Source: an uncultured Prevotellaceae bacterium
GTDB lineage: Bacteria > Bacteroidota > Bacteroidia > Bacteroidales > Bacteroidaceae
Length of the DNA: 64,000 nt
Assembly (NCBI GenBank): GCA_902790625.1
Contig: CADASP010000016.1
Span: forward strand, 62,001 to 126,000
Direction of reading: 5' to 3'
Positions 16,006 to 26,619 of this stretch are shown one piece after another; within the stretch, counting starts at the first letter, position 1; each line of letters opens with the position of its first letter. The notes under the pieces are model-generated. The model searched no databases, was not told where the DNA came from, and saw only the letters and a program-made list of their open reading frames with translations. A program made the position numbers and the translations under genes.

Positions 16006-18036
16006 CTACTTTCTATAGAGCCGCTTGAAGTCGATGTACTGCTCGCAGCGCTGCACATAGCGGCTGATGCGGCCCGGGTTGGCACGCTCGAAGGCCAGCA
16101 GCTGTGCCCACACCTTGTAGTGGATAGTGGCGGGGCGAGGCTGACGCGAGATGGTGCGGGTGTCGGAATCGAACTCATCCTCGTACCACACGTCGTCGTT
16201 CAGATAGACGTAGGCCAGTGCGAAGAGCGCCCGCTCCTTCAGCTCAAAGTCGGTGGTCTGGCTGGCTTGCTTCAGCAGGGCGATGGCCCGCTTCTCCAAG
16301 TCGGCCTCGTTGGGATGTGTCTGCGGGTCATCGTAGGCGCTCTTGCCGTTGTGGGTGAGATACCAGCAGTCGCCATCGTTGGTGGCTTGGGCATAGCGCA
16401 CGGCGAGGTCGTAGCAGCGCTGTTGGCGTGCCTTGCCCGTGAGGCTCTTCATGCCCGTCTCCAATCGCAACATCTCGCTGGCAAACTCCAGCTTGGGGTT
16501 CTTGTTGATGCGCAGACCATCGCTCAACCTATACTGCGCATCGGTGAGCCACTGGCGCTTGATCCACGGCTCCACACTCCAGTTGCGATAGATGATGTAG
16601 GGCTTGTAGCCCTTGTCGTCGTAGTAGCTGACGGGCACCTTCTGCAGCCACGTCTGCGCCTGCTGCCACTTGCCCAAACGCAGGTATTTGGTGCCTATCA
16701 GGTCGTTGGCGTCGTTGGCGTTGATGCCAACCTGCGACTTGATGTAGCGGTCGATATTGGTCTTGCCAGGACTATTCAAATAGCCCACGTAGTCGATGAG
16801 GCGGTCGACCTGCATGGTGTCGAGCGCCTCGTGATACTGATAGGCATGGACGGCGTTGAGCAGTCCGAGGGCCTGGTTGGTGCGGTGAGCCTTGTCGTAG
16901 AGGGGATAGAGGGCCTGGTGGGTGATGCGGTCGAGGGCATGCTCATAGTGATACTGGTCTTTTGCCTTCTCTTGCAGCCATTTTATCTCGCCGGTCATAT
17001 AGTCGTCCCACTGTGCATCGGCCTTGGCCAACATGGCACGCATGAAGAACTGCAGCACGCGGGCGTTGTCCTTCATGCGCGGGGTGCCCTCCATGGCGAT
17101 GGCCTCGTTGATGTGGATGAGGCCCTCCTGACGGTCGCCATACATGAACTCTATCCATGCCCTTGCGCTCTGCCACAGGGCAGGATACTGCGTCTTGCCC
17201 TCGGCCACCACCTGCTGGCACAGGGCAATCATCTGCCGACCCTCGGCCTGCTGGATGTCGCGCACGAAGAGCTTGCCGAAGCCATCCTCGTCGACAGCCT
17301 CCTGCGTGTTGTTCACAAAGTCCTGCAACAGGAAGGGCAGCACCGCCGACTTCGGGTCGCGCTGGTATTCGGCACGGATGGCCTCGTAGGAGCGCAGCTC
17401 GTAGAACTGGGTCATCAGGCTCTGCCAGTCGCCCTGCTCGGCAAAGATGGCGCTGGCCTTGTCGGCATTGCCCGTCTTCAACAGTGCTCCGGCATAGATG
17501 TTCTTCATCATGTCCTTGTAGACGTCCTGGGGATAGTCCGAAGCCTTCTTCTCCCAGAACTTCACGTTCTCCTTGTGCTGGTCGAGCAGCATGTTGCAGC
17601 GCATGAAGAGCAGGGCATGCTGCGAGCGCATCTTGGTGTCGAGCTTGCCCTCGGCAAAGGTTCTAACGCTGGTGAGCTGGTCGTTGGCGTCGCTGAGCTC
17701 GTCGGCCGTGGGGTAGTCCCAGTCGTAGAGCTTGCGCTCCATCACGCGGCAGCAGTCCAGATAGTGCTTCAACTGCACCACATAGTCGGCCATGAGCTGG
17801 TCGCCCTTCTCGCGGGCGGCCTCAACCAGACGGTCGGCATCAAACCAGAAACCCTCGTCGTTATTCATGCCGAGATAGGCTTTCCAGACGTCTTCTGTCG
17901 CCTCGTTCACACGATCGCGAAACTCTGAGTTGTCGTAGACACTGAAGAGGTAGTAGTTGTGGGTTTCAACCCACAAGCAAGCCTGAGCGTGCATGCCGAC
18001 GACGGCCAACAGGCTAATGATGATAAATCGCTTCAT
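16006..18036 (-). CDS. secreted protein of unknown function (676 aa, helical repeats)
   Basis: I do not recognise a named family. The 676-residue protein has a signal peptide (MKRFIIISLLAVVGMHAQA-C) and is helix-rich throughout, with TPR-like stretches (GNADKASAIFAEQGDW, RLGKWQQAQTWLQKVP). Aromatic and charged residues are frequent and no catalytic motif is evident. Mature Cys right after the signal (AQACL) could also make it a lipoprotein, although the lipobox is weak. Its start overlaps the end of the upstream gene by 23 bp, so the two are co-translated. Together with the M64 peptidase it may form an envelope-associated unit (inference). Confidence 0.75.
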   Translation of the reverse strand: MKRFIIISLLAVVGMHAQACLWVETHNYYLFSVYDNSEFRDRVNEATEDVWKAYLGMNNDEGFWFDADRLVEAAREKGDQLMADYVVQLKHYLDCCRVMERKLYDWDYPTADELSDANDQLTSVRTFAEGKLDTKMRSQHALLFMRCNMLLDQHKENVKFWEKKASDYPQDVYKDMMKNIYAGALLKTGNADKASAIFAEQGDWQSLMTQFYELRSYEAIRAEYQRDPKSAVLPFLLQDFVNNTQEAVDEDGFGKLFVRDIQQAEGRQMIALCQQVVAEGKTQYPALWQSARAWIEFMYGDRQEGLIHINEAIAMEGTPRMKDNARVLQFFMRAMLAKADAQWDDYMTGEIKWLQEKAKDQYHYEHALDRITHQALYPLYDKAHRTNQALGLLNAVHAYQYHEALDTMQVDRLIDYVGYLNSPGKTNIDRYIKSQVGINANDANDLIGTKYLRLGKWQQAQTWLQKVPVSYYDDKGYKPYIIYRNWSVEPWIKRQWLTDAQYRLSDGLRINKNPKLEFASEMLRLETGMKSLTGKARQQRCYDLAVRYAQATNDGDCWYLTHNGKSAYDDPQTHPNEADLEKRAIALLKQASQTTDFELKERALFALAYVYLNDDVWYEDEFDSDTRTISRQPRPATIHYKVWAQLLAFERANPGRISRYVQRCEQYIDFKRLYRK

Positions 18037-18967
18037 AGGTATCTTTGTTATAGCGGTTAATATTTTCTTGGTCCAGATGATAGGTCAGGATGGTGCGGCT
18101 GAGCTCGGGGCGGCGCTCCTCCACCAGCTGCTTCACGCTGAGTATCTCGCTGGCCTCCACGGTGTGCTCGATGCGTACGCCCTGCACCTGGCGCTGCCAG
18201 CGGTAGACGGGATAGGCGGCGGCCAGGGGCAGCGAGTAGTTGGGCAGATGGCGCACATAGGGCTGCACGTCGCGGATGTCGAGGATGGGGTTGCGCTCCA
18301 TGAAGCGGCGCGGGTCGCCGGTGTTGTAGAGCATCAGCACGCCGTAGTCGACGGGGGGTGGGGGCATGGCCAACTGGTGCAGACGGATGGTGGCCGAGAG
18401 GGTGGTGATGTCGTGGGGCTGCAGACGGTCGAGCTCGGCACGCACATCGCGCAGGAAATCGTAGAACACGCGCCGACTGCGGTCGGTGTAGTCGCAGTCT
18501 ATCTGCAACTCATCCACGCCGCTGATACCGTTGGTGCGGTTCATCTGCACCACACGGCGCACCACGAGGGCGGCCAGCGAGTCGTGGGGCTGGTGCATGC
18601 AGTCCTCGGTGATGAACACGGTGGGCACCAAGCGGATGCCCTTCGGCAGGGTGTCGGCAAAGGCGATGGTGGCGTTGGGCAGGGGCTGCTGCTCGGCATG
18701 GGCATCGGCATGCAGGGGGATGTCCATCACCACATCGAAATAGCGACAAAAGACTTTCTGGATGTGGTGGTCGGCCAAGAACGCCCGCTCGGTGGAGTCG
18801 AGCCGCAGCTCGGTGCGCCAATAGTACACACTGTTCTGCTCCTCCATCGGCGTTGGCTGCTGGCAGCCACAGAAGAGGATAAATAGGGAGAGGAAGAGAG
18901 ATGGAGGTGAGGAGAGAAGGAGATAGAGAGAGGAGGAGTAAGGGGAGCGAGAGACGATAGTCCTCAT
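18014..18967 (-). CDS. predicted lipoprotein of unknown function
   Basis: A roughly 317-residue protein with a hydrophobic N-terminus ending ILFCGC (Cys35 as lipobox cysteine). I do not recognise a confident family. VDELQIDCDYTDRSRR, LSATIRLHQLA and DYGVLMLYNT resemble the strand ends of a TIM barrel of the DUF3142 kind (low confidence). An alternative in-frame ATG at 19066 would add 33 residues. The signal peptide is encoded by a purine/pyrimidine-biased repetitive stretch (18870-18960), and a roughly 9-bp repeat (TCCTCTCAA type) lies just upstream. It overlaps the following gene by 23 bp. Confidence 0.7.
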   Translation of the reverse strand: MRTIVSRSPYSSSLYLLLSSPPSLFLSLFILFCGCQQPTPMEEQNSVYYWRTELRLDSTERAFLADHHIQKVFCRYFDVVMDIPLHADAHAEQQPLPNATIAFADTLPKGIRLVPTVFITEDCMHQPHDSLAALVVRRVVQMNRTNGISGVDELQIDCDYTDRSRRVFYDFLRDVRAELDRLQPHDITTLSATIRLHQLAMPPPPVDYGVLMLYNTGDPRRFMERNPILDIRDVQPYVRHLPNYSLPLAAAYPVYRWQRQVQGVRIEHTVEASEILSVKQLVEERRPELSRTILTYHLDQENINRYNKDTYEAIYHH

Positions 18968-19029
18968 GCTTCCCTTCTGCGCTTTCGCTTTCATCGGGAA
19001 ACTCCAAGCGAACAGGCCATCGCCTTTCG

Positions 19030-19073
19030 CTCCGCTCAATCCTCTCAATCCTCTCACTCCTCTCAAAATCCTC

Positions 19074-19085
<12 letters not shown>
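19030..19085 (+). repeat. short tandem repeat upstream of ispG end
   Basis: Five to six units of roughly 9 bp (AATCCTCTC, ACTCCTCTC and similar) lie between the ispG stop and the next gene and run slightly into the ispG 3' end. Confidence 0.7.
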
Positions 19086-20471
<1,386 letters not shown>

Positions 20472-20496
20472 CGTGTCAGTTGCTTTGAGAAAAACA

Positions 20497-21036
20497 TTAT
20501 GGGCAGGTGGTGAGCGGATTGCTGCAGAGCCACTCATCCTCCACCCAACCTTGGCCTTTGCCGTCGGCGGTCTTCACTTTCACCCACGAGCCTTTCACGT
20601 CGATGGGGTGCACTGTCTGCTCTCCCTTGAGCGTATAGCTGACGGCAGCACGCTTTGAGGGCTCGCTACGCAGCGGCAGCTTCTCATTCTGACCATAGTT
20701 GCGGGTGCCGATACCGATGACGGAGTTGTGAATCCAATAGCCCGTGGTGCTGCCTTTCAGGTTCACCACCTGAAATTCGCTCCCGTCTTCCTGCATCTCG
20801 TCGGCGAGGCGCTCGTAACAGTCGCCCACGATGCGCCACCAGCCGTTGGTGGGCTTCTCCACAGTGAGCGAGGCGCTGACATCAACGGGAATCTTATCGA
20901 CCACCTTGCCCTTGTTGGCACTGTTGCGCACATTGCTGAAGGGGCCGTCGCTATCGAAGATATACACGTCGACGACCTGCGCCCGGCACATCAGGGCACA
21001 AAAGAGGAGCAGAAGGAAAGAAACACTCTTTTTCAT
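20497..21036 (-). CDS. secreted SH3b-like protein
   Basis: The 179-residue exported protein has a signal peptide (MKKSVSFLLLLFCALMCRA-Q). It carries two stretches resembling bacterial SH3 domains, at about residues 30-75 (FSNVRNSANKGKVVDKIP) and 118-170 (LPLRSEPSKRAAVSYTLKG then GWVEDEWL). Such domains bind cell-wall peptides or mediate protein contacts. No catalytic domain is present. It lies between a small lipoprotein and ispG on the same strand with short gaps (33 and 25 bp), so co-transcription is likely, but no functional link to ispG is evident. Confidence 0.75.
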   Translation of the reverse strand: MKKSVSFLLLLFCALMCRAQVVDVYIFDSDGPFSNVRNSANKGKVVDKIPVDVSASLTVEKPTNGWWRIVGDCYERLADEMQEDGSEFQVVNLKGSTTGYWIHNSVIGIGTRNYGQNEKLPLRSEPSKRAAVSYTLKGEQTVHPIDVKGSWVKVKTADGKGQGWVEDEWLCSNPLTTCP

Positions 21037-21069
21037 AGTTGGCGATTTTGAATATGGTTGAAAATAAGG

Positions 21070-21600
21070 CTACAGCCCGCAGAGTCCCTCGGCGCGGAAG
21101 GGCTTGCCATAGAGCGTGCCCTTGAGCAGGTTGCCGCCCGCATAAACAGCGCCCTTGAAGGCCACGTCGCCCACGCTGTCGGTGGCGGTGATGAAGCCCG
21201 TCTCCCTGTCTATCGTTCCGTCGAGCGTGAGGTCTTCGCCCATGTGGAGGGTGCATTTGGTGTTGTCGTCGAGCGACACTTCCACCGCATAGTAGCGGTC
21301 GCCATTGCCGAAGGCGTAGGTGCCACCCAGATAGGGCCACACCTCGTTCTCGTAGCGCTCGCGCTCCTCGGCGGTCATCTCGTACTCTTCTTCGTCGTCG
21401 TAGTCGGCCTCGTCGTCGTCGATAGCGGCAGCGGGCTCGGTGGCGGGGTCAGCGGCAGGGTCGGCCTCCACCAGCTCTTCGTCCTCGGCATCGGTGGGAG
21501 CGGCGTTATTCGCGTTTTTCTTGCTGTCGCAAGCGCTGAGGGCGGCCACCATCAAGGTGGCCAGCCCCAAGCTCCAGATATATCGTTGTAGTGTTCTCAT
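21070..21600 (-). CDS. small acidic lipoprotein of unknown function
   Basis: The 176-residue protein has signal and lipobox LSAC (Cys24). A very acidic low-complexity linker (about 35-75, rich in D, E and A) precedes a roughly 100-residue C-terminal domain (PYLGGTYAFGNGDRYYAVEV to AEGLCGL) that looks like beta-strands. I do not recognise the family. The linker probably holds the domain away from the membrane. Between it and the upstream peptidase is about 90 bp containing a short G/T-rich repeat (GTAGGTGGGG type). Confidence 0.65.
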   Translation of the reverse strand: MRTLQRYIWSLGLATLMVAALSACDSKKNANNAAPTDAEDEELVEADPAADPATEPAAAIDDDEADYDDEEEYEMTAEERERYENEVWPYLGGTYAFGNGDRYYAVEVSLDDNTKCTLHMGEDLTLDGTIDRETGFITATDSVGDVAFKGAVYAGGNLLKGTLYGKPFRAEGLCGL

Positions 21601-21690
21601 CGTGGGGGATGCGATTGGGGTATTTGTAGGTGGGGTAGGTATAGCAGGTGGAGTAGATGCGGCCTTCGTCCTCGCCAGTCCTCTTCAATC

Positions 21691-23817
21691 CTACAGTCCT
21701 CTGGCCTTCAGCAGTGCCGAGGCATCGGGCTGCTCCATGCCGGTGAAATCGGAGAAAAGCTGCATCAGATCCTGCGTGTTGCCACGGCTGAGCACCTTCT
21801 GGCGGAAGTCCTGGCCCGTGGCGGGGTCGAGGGCACCGCGCTGAGCGAAGACATTGGCAATGTTCACGGCCAGCACCTCGGTCCACAGATAGCTGTAGTA
21901 GCCGGCGGCATAGCCACTGCTCCAGATATGGTTGAAATAGCTGGTGCGATAGCGCGGCGGCACCTGCTGGTCGAGCAGCCCTATCTGCTGCAGGGCTTTC
22001 GTCTCGAAGTCGCCAGCCTTGTCGGCCTGTGGCACATCGGCCAGGGGCAGCACGTGCCAAGCCATGTCGAGGCAGGTGGCGGCAAGGTTCTCGCCAAGGG
22101 CATAGCAGGGCTGGAAGTTGATGCTCTTCAGCATGCGCTCCTTCAGGTCGGCGGGCATGGGTTCACCCGTCTGGTAGTGGCGGGCATAATTGTCGAAAAT
22201 CTCGGGGATGCTGGCGAACGACTCGTTGAACTGCGACGGCATCTCCACGAAGTCGCGGGCCACATTGGTGCCGGCCAGACTGCGATACTGACAGTCGGAG
22301 AGGATGGCGTGCAGGGCGTGGCCAAACTCATGGAACATCGTGGTGACGTCGTCCCAGGTGAGCAGCGAGGGCTGTCCTTCGGGGGCCTTGGCAAAGTTGC
22401 ACACATTGAACACCACCGATTGTTCCTGGCGCTGGTGGCTCTGCGTGATGAACTCGTCCATCCAGGCTCCGCCGCGCTTGGTGGGCCTGCGGTAGAAGTC
22501 GCAGTAGAAGAGCGCCAGCGACTTGCCGTCCTTGTCCTTCACCTCAAACACCTTCATGTCGGGATGGTAGGTGGGGATGTCGGTGCGCTCGTGGAACGTG
22601 AGTCCATAGACGCGGTTGGCGGCGTAGAACACGCCATTCTTCTGCACGCTGTCCACATTGAAGTAGGGCTTCACCTCGTCGTCGCTGACGCTGAGCAGCT
22701 CCTTCTTCATCTTGGCCGAATAGTAGAAGCGGTCGTAGGGCTGCAGCTTGAAGGCAGGCCCCTCGGTCTTGCGGGCATACTGCTCGATGGCGCGCGTCTC
22801 GGCATCGGCCTTCGGCTTGTAGGCGGCGATGAGGTTGCGCAGGAAGGCATAGACGTGGTCGGTGTCGTGGGCCATGGTCTCCTCCAGCGAGTAGGAGGCC
22901 CAGTCCTTGTAGCCCATCAGCTCGGCCTTCTCGGCGCGCAGCTTGGCTATCTCGGCCACGATGGGATAGGTGTTGAACTGCCCCGTGCCGTCGGCACGGT
23001 GGATGGAGGCCTCGTAGACGCGGCGGCGCAGGTCGCGGTTGTCGAGACTGGTGAGCAGGGGCTGCTGCGTGGTGTTGATGATGACGATGCAGTAGGGCTT
23101 CTGGCCGCCCAGGCTCTCGGCGTCCTTCTGGCACTGTGCGATGTCGGCGTCGCTCAGCCCTGCCAGATCCTCCTTCGTGTCTACCCACACCACGGCGTTG
23201 TTGGTGGCATCGGGGAGCACGTCGCCCCACTGCTGCTGCAGGTCGGTGATGGCCTTGTTAATCTCTTTCATGCGGGCCATCTTCTCGTCGCTGAGCAGGG
23301 CACCCTGGCGCACAAACTCCTTGTAGGTCTCCTCCAAGAGCTTCTTCTTCTCGCCCGTGAGCGACTCATATTCGTTGTCGTAGACGGTCTTGATGCGCTC
23401 GAAGAGCTGTTTGTTGAAGGCTATCTCGTTGCTGAGGTCGGCCAGCATGGGTGTCACCTTCTTCTCTATCTCGGCAATCTCAGGTGTCTTGTCGGCACTG
23501 ACGAGGGCGAAGAAGATGCTGCTGATGCGGCCGAGGGCCTTGCCACTCTCCTCGTAGGCCAGGATGGTGTTGTCGAAAGTGGGGGCTTCGGTGTTGCTCA
23601 CGATTTGCTCCACCTCCTGCCGCTGCTGCTCGATGGCCTGCTCAAAGGCGGGCAGATAGTCGGTGGTGTCGATCTTGCTGAAGTCGGGTGCTCCAAAGGG
23701 CAGCCCGCTCTCGGCGAGCAGCGGGTTGCTGTGGGGTGCCGTGGCCTGCTGGCAGGCCGACAGGCAGGTGATGGCGGCTGCCATGCCCATGGCGAAAAGG
23801 GTTTTAGTTGTTTTCAT
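21691..23817 (-). CDS. dcp: M3 family peptidyl-dipeptidase (Dcp-like) lipoprotein
   Basis: The 708-residue zinc oligopeptidase is of the M3A (dipeptidyl carboxypeptidase/oligopeptidase A) family, which trims short peptides. The zinc motif FHEFGHALHAIL lies at about residue 494 and the M3 C-terminal helices follow (NHIWSSGYAAGYYSYLWTE). The N-terminus ends in a lipobox (CLSAC, Cys22), so it is envelope-anchored, as is common in Bacteroidales. Length fits the family. It follows the glycine-lipid gene glsB by 67 bp, without an obvious functional link. Confidence 0.93.
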   Translation of the reverse strand: MKTTKTLFAMGMAAAITCLSACQQATAPHSNPLLAESGLPFGAPDFSKIDTTDYLPAFEQAIEQQRQEVEQIVSNTEAPTFDNTILAYEESGKALGRISSIFFALVSADKTPEIAEIEKKVTPMLADLSNEIAFNKQLFERIKTVYDNEYESLTGEKKKLLEETYKEFVRQGALLSDEKMARMKEINKAITDLQQQWGDVLPDATNNAVVWVDTKEDLAGLSDADIAQCQKDAESLGGQKPYCIVIINTTQQPLLTSLDNRDLRRRVYEASIHRADGTGQFNTYPIVAEIAKLRAEKAELMGYKDWASYSLEETMAHDTDHVYAFLRNLIAAYKPKADAETRAIEQYARKTEGPAFKLQPYDRFYYSAKMKKELLSVSDDEVKPYFNVDSVQKNGVFYAANRVYGLTFHERTDIPTYHPDMKVFEVKDKDGKSLALFYCDFYRRPTKRGGAWMDEFITQSHQRQEQSVVFNVCNFAKAPEGQPSLLTWDDVTTMFHEFGHALHAILSDCQYRSLAGTNVARDFVEMPSQFNESFASIPEIFDNYARHYQTGEPMPADLKERMLKSINFQPCYALGENLAATCLDMAWHVLPLADVPQADKAGDFETKALQQIGLLDQQVPPRYRTSYFNHIWSSGYAAGYYSYLWTEVLAVNIANVFAQRGALDPATGQDFRQKVLSRGNTQDLMQLFSDFTGMEQPDASALLKARGL

Positions 23818-23884
23818 TTTTATGATGGTTTTAGTGCGATTTTTGGTGTTTTTATCTGTTTTACTAATACGAATCGCACATCAT

Positions 23885-24877
23885 TTAGTAGCCGGTCTTG
23901 TAGATGACCTTCCCCGCCCCACTGGTGATTTTCAGGGCTTCGGGGTGCTCGCGGATAAACGAGTCGATGTGGCGCACGCGCTTGTCCTCCAATATCTCGT
24001 CCATGGCGATGAGGATGCCCGTCTCCTCCACGTCGCCGAAGCCGTAGTTGATGGCGGTGCCGAAGAGCTTCATGGTGGGCGAGAGGCTCATGTAGGCGTT
24101 CACCAGTGGCGGGATGTTGTAGCCCAGTCGGCGAATCTCGCGGTTCAGGATGCGGTAGTCGCCCTTGAAGTTGTTCTCGCAGAACAGGGCCTCCAGCTGC
24201 CGCTCGTCGGTCTCCAGTTTCAGCGGCTTCAGGGGCACCACTAAGTTCTCCTTGTCGTCGAAATATTTCTTCAGGAAATAGAGAATCATGTCGCGACCCT
24301 CGCGGATATAGCTGGGGTACATGGTCATCTTGCCAAAGAAGTAGCGCACGTTGGGCATGATGACGGTGAGCGCCCCCAGCCCGTCCCACAGGTTGTCGAG
24401 GGCGAAGAGGCTCTTGGCACCCATGCGCGAGCTTTGGTAGGGCAGACTGACGAAGGAGCGACCCAGCTCGATGGTGTAGGGCATATAGTCGCTCATGAAC
24501 TTCGGGCTGAAGTGGAACATGTGGCTCGTGGCCAGATGGGGCTGCCCATCGGCGTTCACCTCCCACTTGGTGCCCTCCAAATAGCGATAGCCGCCGATGA
24601 TTTCGCGGGCTTCGGGGTTCCACACGATGAGCTGCTTGTAGCAGTTGGCGCAGGTGTCAAACTCGTCGATGTCGCAGTCCTTGCCAGTGCCGCCACCAGC
24701 CTCGCGGAAGGCAATCTCGCGCAGACGCCCTATTTCGAGCATCACATTGGGCGCCTCGTGGGCGGTGACGATGTATATCTCGTTATGGCTCTTGTTGGTC
24801 ATGCGCAACTGTCGCTCAGGGGTGAGCTCGGCCATGAGCACGTCGGCAGGGATGGGGGCAATGATGGGTTGTTCCAT
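23885..24877 (-). CDS. glsB: GlsB-type N-acyltransferase (glycine lipid synthesis)
   Basis: The 330-residue GNAT-fold acyltransferase of the OlsB/hemolysin-like family (PF13444 type) shows EIGRLREIAFREAGGGTGKD, ELGRSFV and an acyl-ACP-binding style core. In B. thetaiotaomicron the paired genes glsB and glsA make N-acyl-3-hydroxyacyl glycine and then add a second acyl chain. The adjacent gene here is the O-acyltransferase partner in the same order (glsA then glsB, 16 bp apart), which supports the assignment. Start MEQPII is chosen because the longer frame would overlap glsA. It acts at the inner-membrane face. Confidence 0.85.
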   Translation of the reverse strand: MEQPIIAPIPADVLMAELTPERQLRMTNKSHNEIYIVTAHEAPNVMLEIGRLREIAFREAGGGTGKDCDIDEFDTCANCYKQLIVWNPEAREIIGGYRYLEGTKWEVNADGQPHLATSHMFHFSPKFMSDYMPYTIELGRSFVSLPYQSSRMGAKSLFALDNLWDGLGALTVIMPNVRYFFGKMTMYPSYIREGRDMILYFLKKYFDDKENLVVPLKPLKLETDERQLEALFCENNFKGDYRILNREIRRLGYNIPPLVNAYMSLSPTMKLFGTAINYGFGDVEETGILIAMDEILEDKRVRHIDSFIREHPEALKITSGAGKVIYKTGY

Positions 24878-24893
24878 ATTGGTTGTGGTGTAG

Positions 24894-25742
24894 TTAATCT
24901 TGTGAAGGTAATGGTAGCTTGTAGACTTGGTCGCACACATACTCGGCCCACTGTGCAGGGGTCTTCGACCTGTCGGTGAAGGTTTGCCAGGGGATGGGCT
25001 TGCCGATGCTGACGGGGAAGGTGTTGCCGGTGTTCTTATACATCTCGTCGACCAGGAAGAGCATGGCGATGTTCACCTTCTTCACGCAGCTGTCGCTGAT
25101 GTTGCTCAGGCGGTAGAAGAAGTTCGAGTTGCGCCCGCCGAAGTGGATGGGCACCACGTCGCGGTGCGTCTCCACGCTCTTCGTGACGAAGGTCTTCTTC
25201 CAAGGCAGGTCGTGAATGACGCCTTTCTTGCGCCGCGAGCACAGACCGGCGGGGAACATCAGCATGTGGTAGTCGCTTTTGAAGCCGGCCTCGACCATGG
25301 CGGGGAAGGCGCGGCTCTGCTGACCCGTCTTGTTGATGGGGATGCACAGCGGAGCCAGACCGGGAAGATTCATCAGCAGGTCGTTCACCAAATAGCGGAA
25401 ACGACCGTCGTAGTGCTGGCCGATGAGGGTGCCGAGGGCCACGCCATCGATGCCGCCCATGGGATGGTTGGAGACGAAAGTGTAGAGTCGGCCATCGTCC
25501 TTCGACGGCAGGTTCTCCTCACCCACCACCTGCAGCTTCGTGTCGAGAAACTCCAAGCAGGCCTCCAGCCAGGGGGTGCCTTTCAGGTCGCGAGCGTTCC
25601 ACAGAAACTCGTTGCACTGGTCTTCGTGGGCTATCTTCTTCAGCCAGTTCACGGCAAAGCCGGGCACCCAGCGGGCTTTCTTACCCATCTTGTTGCGCAG
25701 AACTTGCTCGATGTCGATGGTTTTCTTGGTTATTGTGTCCAT
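24894..25742 (-). CDS. glsA: GlsA-type O-acyltransferase (glycine lipid synthesis)
   Basis: The 282-residue protein has the lysophospholipid/1-acylglycerol-3-phosphate acyltransferase signature NHPMGGID (HX4D, about residue 93) and the second motif FPAGLCSRR (about 167). With the neighbouring N-acyltransferase it matches the GlsA/GlsB pair that produces diacylated glycine lipids in Bacteroidales. It is the first gene of the minus-strand run. Upstream is the repeat-rich island, and no clear TAnnTTTG box could be fixed within the first 60 bp. Confidence 0.85.
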   Translation of the reverse strand: MDTITKKTIDIEQVLRNKMGKKARWVPGFAVNWLKKIAHEDQCNEFLWNARDLKGTPWLEACLEFLDTKLQVVGEENLPSKDDGRLYTFVSNHPMGGIDGVALGTLIGQHYDGRFRYLVNDLLMNLPGLAPLCIPINKTGQQSRAFPAMVEAGFKSDYHMLMFPAGLCSRRKKGVIHDLPWKKTFVTKSVETHRDVVPIHFGGRNSNFFYRLSNISDSCVKKVNIAMLFLVDEMYKNTGNTFPVSIGKPIPWQTFTDRSKTPAQWAEYVCDQVYKLPLPSQD

Positions 25743-26066
25743 GATGGTTAGTTTAATGCCTAACAGCTTGCAAAATTAACACAAAAATTCCACTTTTGCG
25801 GCATAATGCTAAAAAAATGCGCCCTTTTTATACTTTTTTTGTAGTGGAGGGGGAGTGAGAAGGAGTGAAAGGGAGTGAAGGGGAGTGAAAGGGACGTCAG
25901 CTTTGCTGCGAAAGGTCTTACAGTCTTTCGTGTGGGTAGACAGAATAAAATGAAATGATTATCCGCAGAGAAGTGCACCTGACGCTGAGAGCGTCCTTGT
26001 CACCCGATTGTGACCGCAATCACCCGATAGCACCCCGAAGAACAATGAACTACCAGCTCTGAGCGA
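25743..26066. other. intergenic stretch with tandem repeat, no gene
   Basis: It holds a run of GGAGTGAAAGG-type 9-10-bp units (25848-25894) and remnants of A-type hairpin sequence (GACGCTGAGAGCGTC, about 25982-25996). No credible coding sequence is seen. A matching but inverted tandem array (TCACTCCCC) lies at the other end of the island (27183-27254). Confidence 0.7.
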
Positions 26067-26128
26067 AAAAACAATGCGCGGCCGCTCCCCTCCATACAAA
26101 GGGAGGGGAGCGGCCGCGCATTGTTTTT
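26067..26128. repeat. perfect 27-bp inverted repeat
   Basis: The arms 26067-26093 and 26102-26128 pair without mismatch around an 8-nt loop. They contain GCGGCCGCTCCCCTCC and its complement with an A/T-rich outer edge. It forms the outer end of long repeat copy B and could act as a bidirectional terminator (T-run on one side, A-run on the other). Confidence 0.85.
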
Positions 26129-26600
26129 GGGGTTGTTATTTTGTTTGGAGAAGGGGTTTCGGAGTGGATTCATTCAAGAGAACGTCAAATAGGTCACCCT
26201 ATGTTCAAAAGCGGAACAAAACTGCCAGGACGAGTTTTGTGAAAGATATTGACAAAAAGGCCATTTAACCCCTCCATATTTCAAAAATTCTGCGCGAGAA
26301 AACTTTTGGTCGAAAATTTTCGAATTTTGAGAGGTTTCGCCAAATGATTGACATTCAACCGATTGGGACGGATTTGGCGAAAAATGGGCATCGCTGGCTT
26401 TAAAAAGTCAACGCCGAAAAAAAATTTGGCGTTGCCGTTTTATTTTTCGGCGTGCTTAAAAAACCGCGAAAAGGCACTCCCTTTCGGGCCATTTTCGCTC
26501 CAGATTGTCTCGAAATCGTGAACAAATTTTGTATTGAAAAATATTGACAATCTTTTCGATTCTTAGCCATCGGGTGTTCTATTTCGTAACAACTCAAAAA
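26125..26600 (-). repeat. long dispersed non-coding repeat, copy B
   Basis: Inverse copy of the 13665-14235 element. Shared blocks include CTGCCAGGACGAGTTTTGTG, AAATTCTGCGCGAGAAAACT, the AACGCCGAAAAAAAATTTGG-type stem and TCTTAGCCATCGGGTGTTCT. Similarity is patchy (conserved 20-60 bp blocks separated by diverged ones). No protein domain is recognised. Confidence 0.8.
26400..26570 (-). CDS. conserved small ORF of the long repeat, copy B
   Basis: The 56-codon frame starts at the same ATG as copy A and reads MAKNRKDCQYFSIQNLFTI, then SRQSGAKMARKG, before diverging (copy A ends after 43). Base changes between copies include several that alter residues, so purifying selection is not evident from two copies. 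Unknown function, possibly not translated. Confidence 0.3.
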   Translation of the reverse strand: MAKNRKDCQYFSIQNLFTISRQSGAKMARKGVPFRGFLSTPKNKTATPNFFSALTF

Positions 26601-26619
26601 AATTCGTGCTGTACAGTTG

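Noticed and set aside
15928..17928. Long plus-strand open frame antisense to the 676-residue gene
   Set aside because: Mirror of the real gene caused by biased codon use. The translated sequence is Val/Leu/His-rich without domains, and the minus-strand frame has a signal peptide and neighbours in operon.
21928..23907. Long plus-strand open frame antisense to the M3 peptidase
   Set aside because: The opposite strand encodes a complete M3 peptidase with HEFGH. The antisense product has no recognisable features.
26067..26128. Insertion-sequence terminal inverted repeat
   Set aside because: The arms are adjacent (8-nt loop) and no transposase gene or target duplication is visible. A hairpin is the simpler reading.
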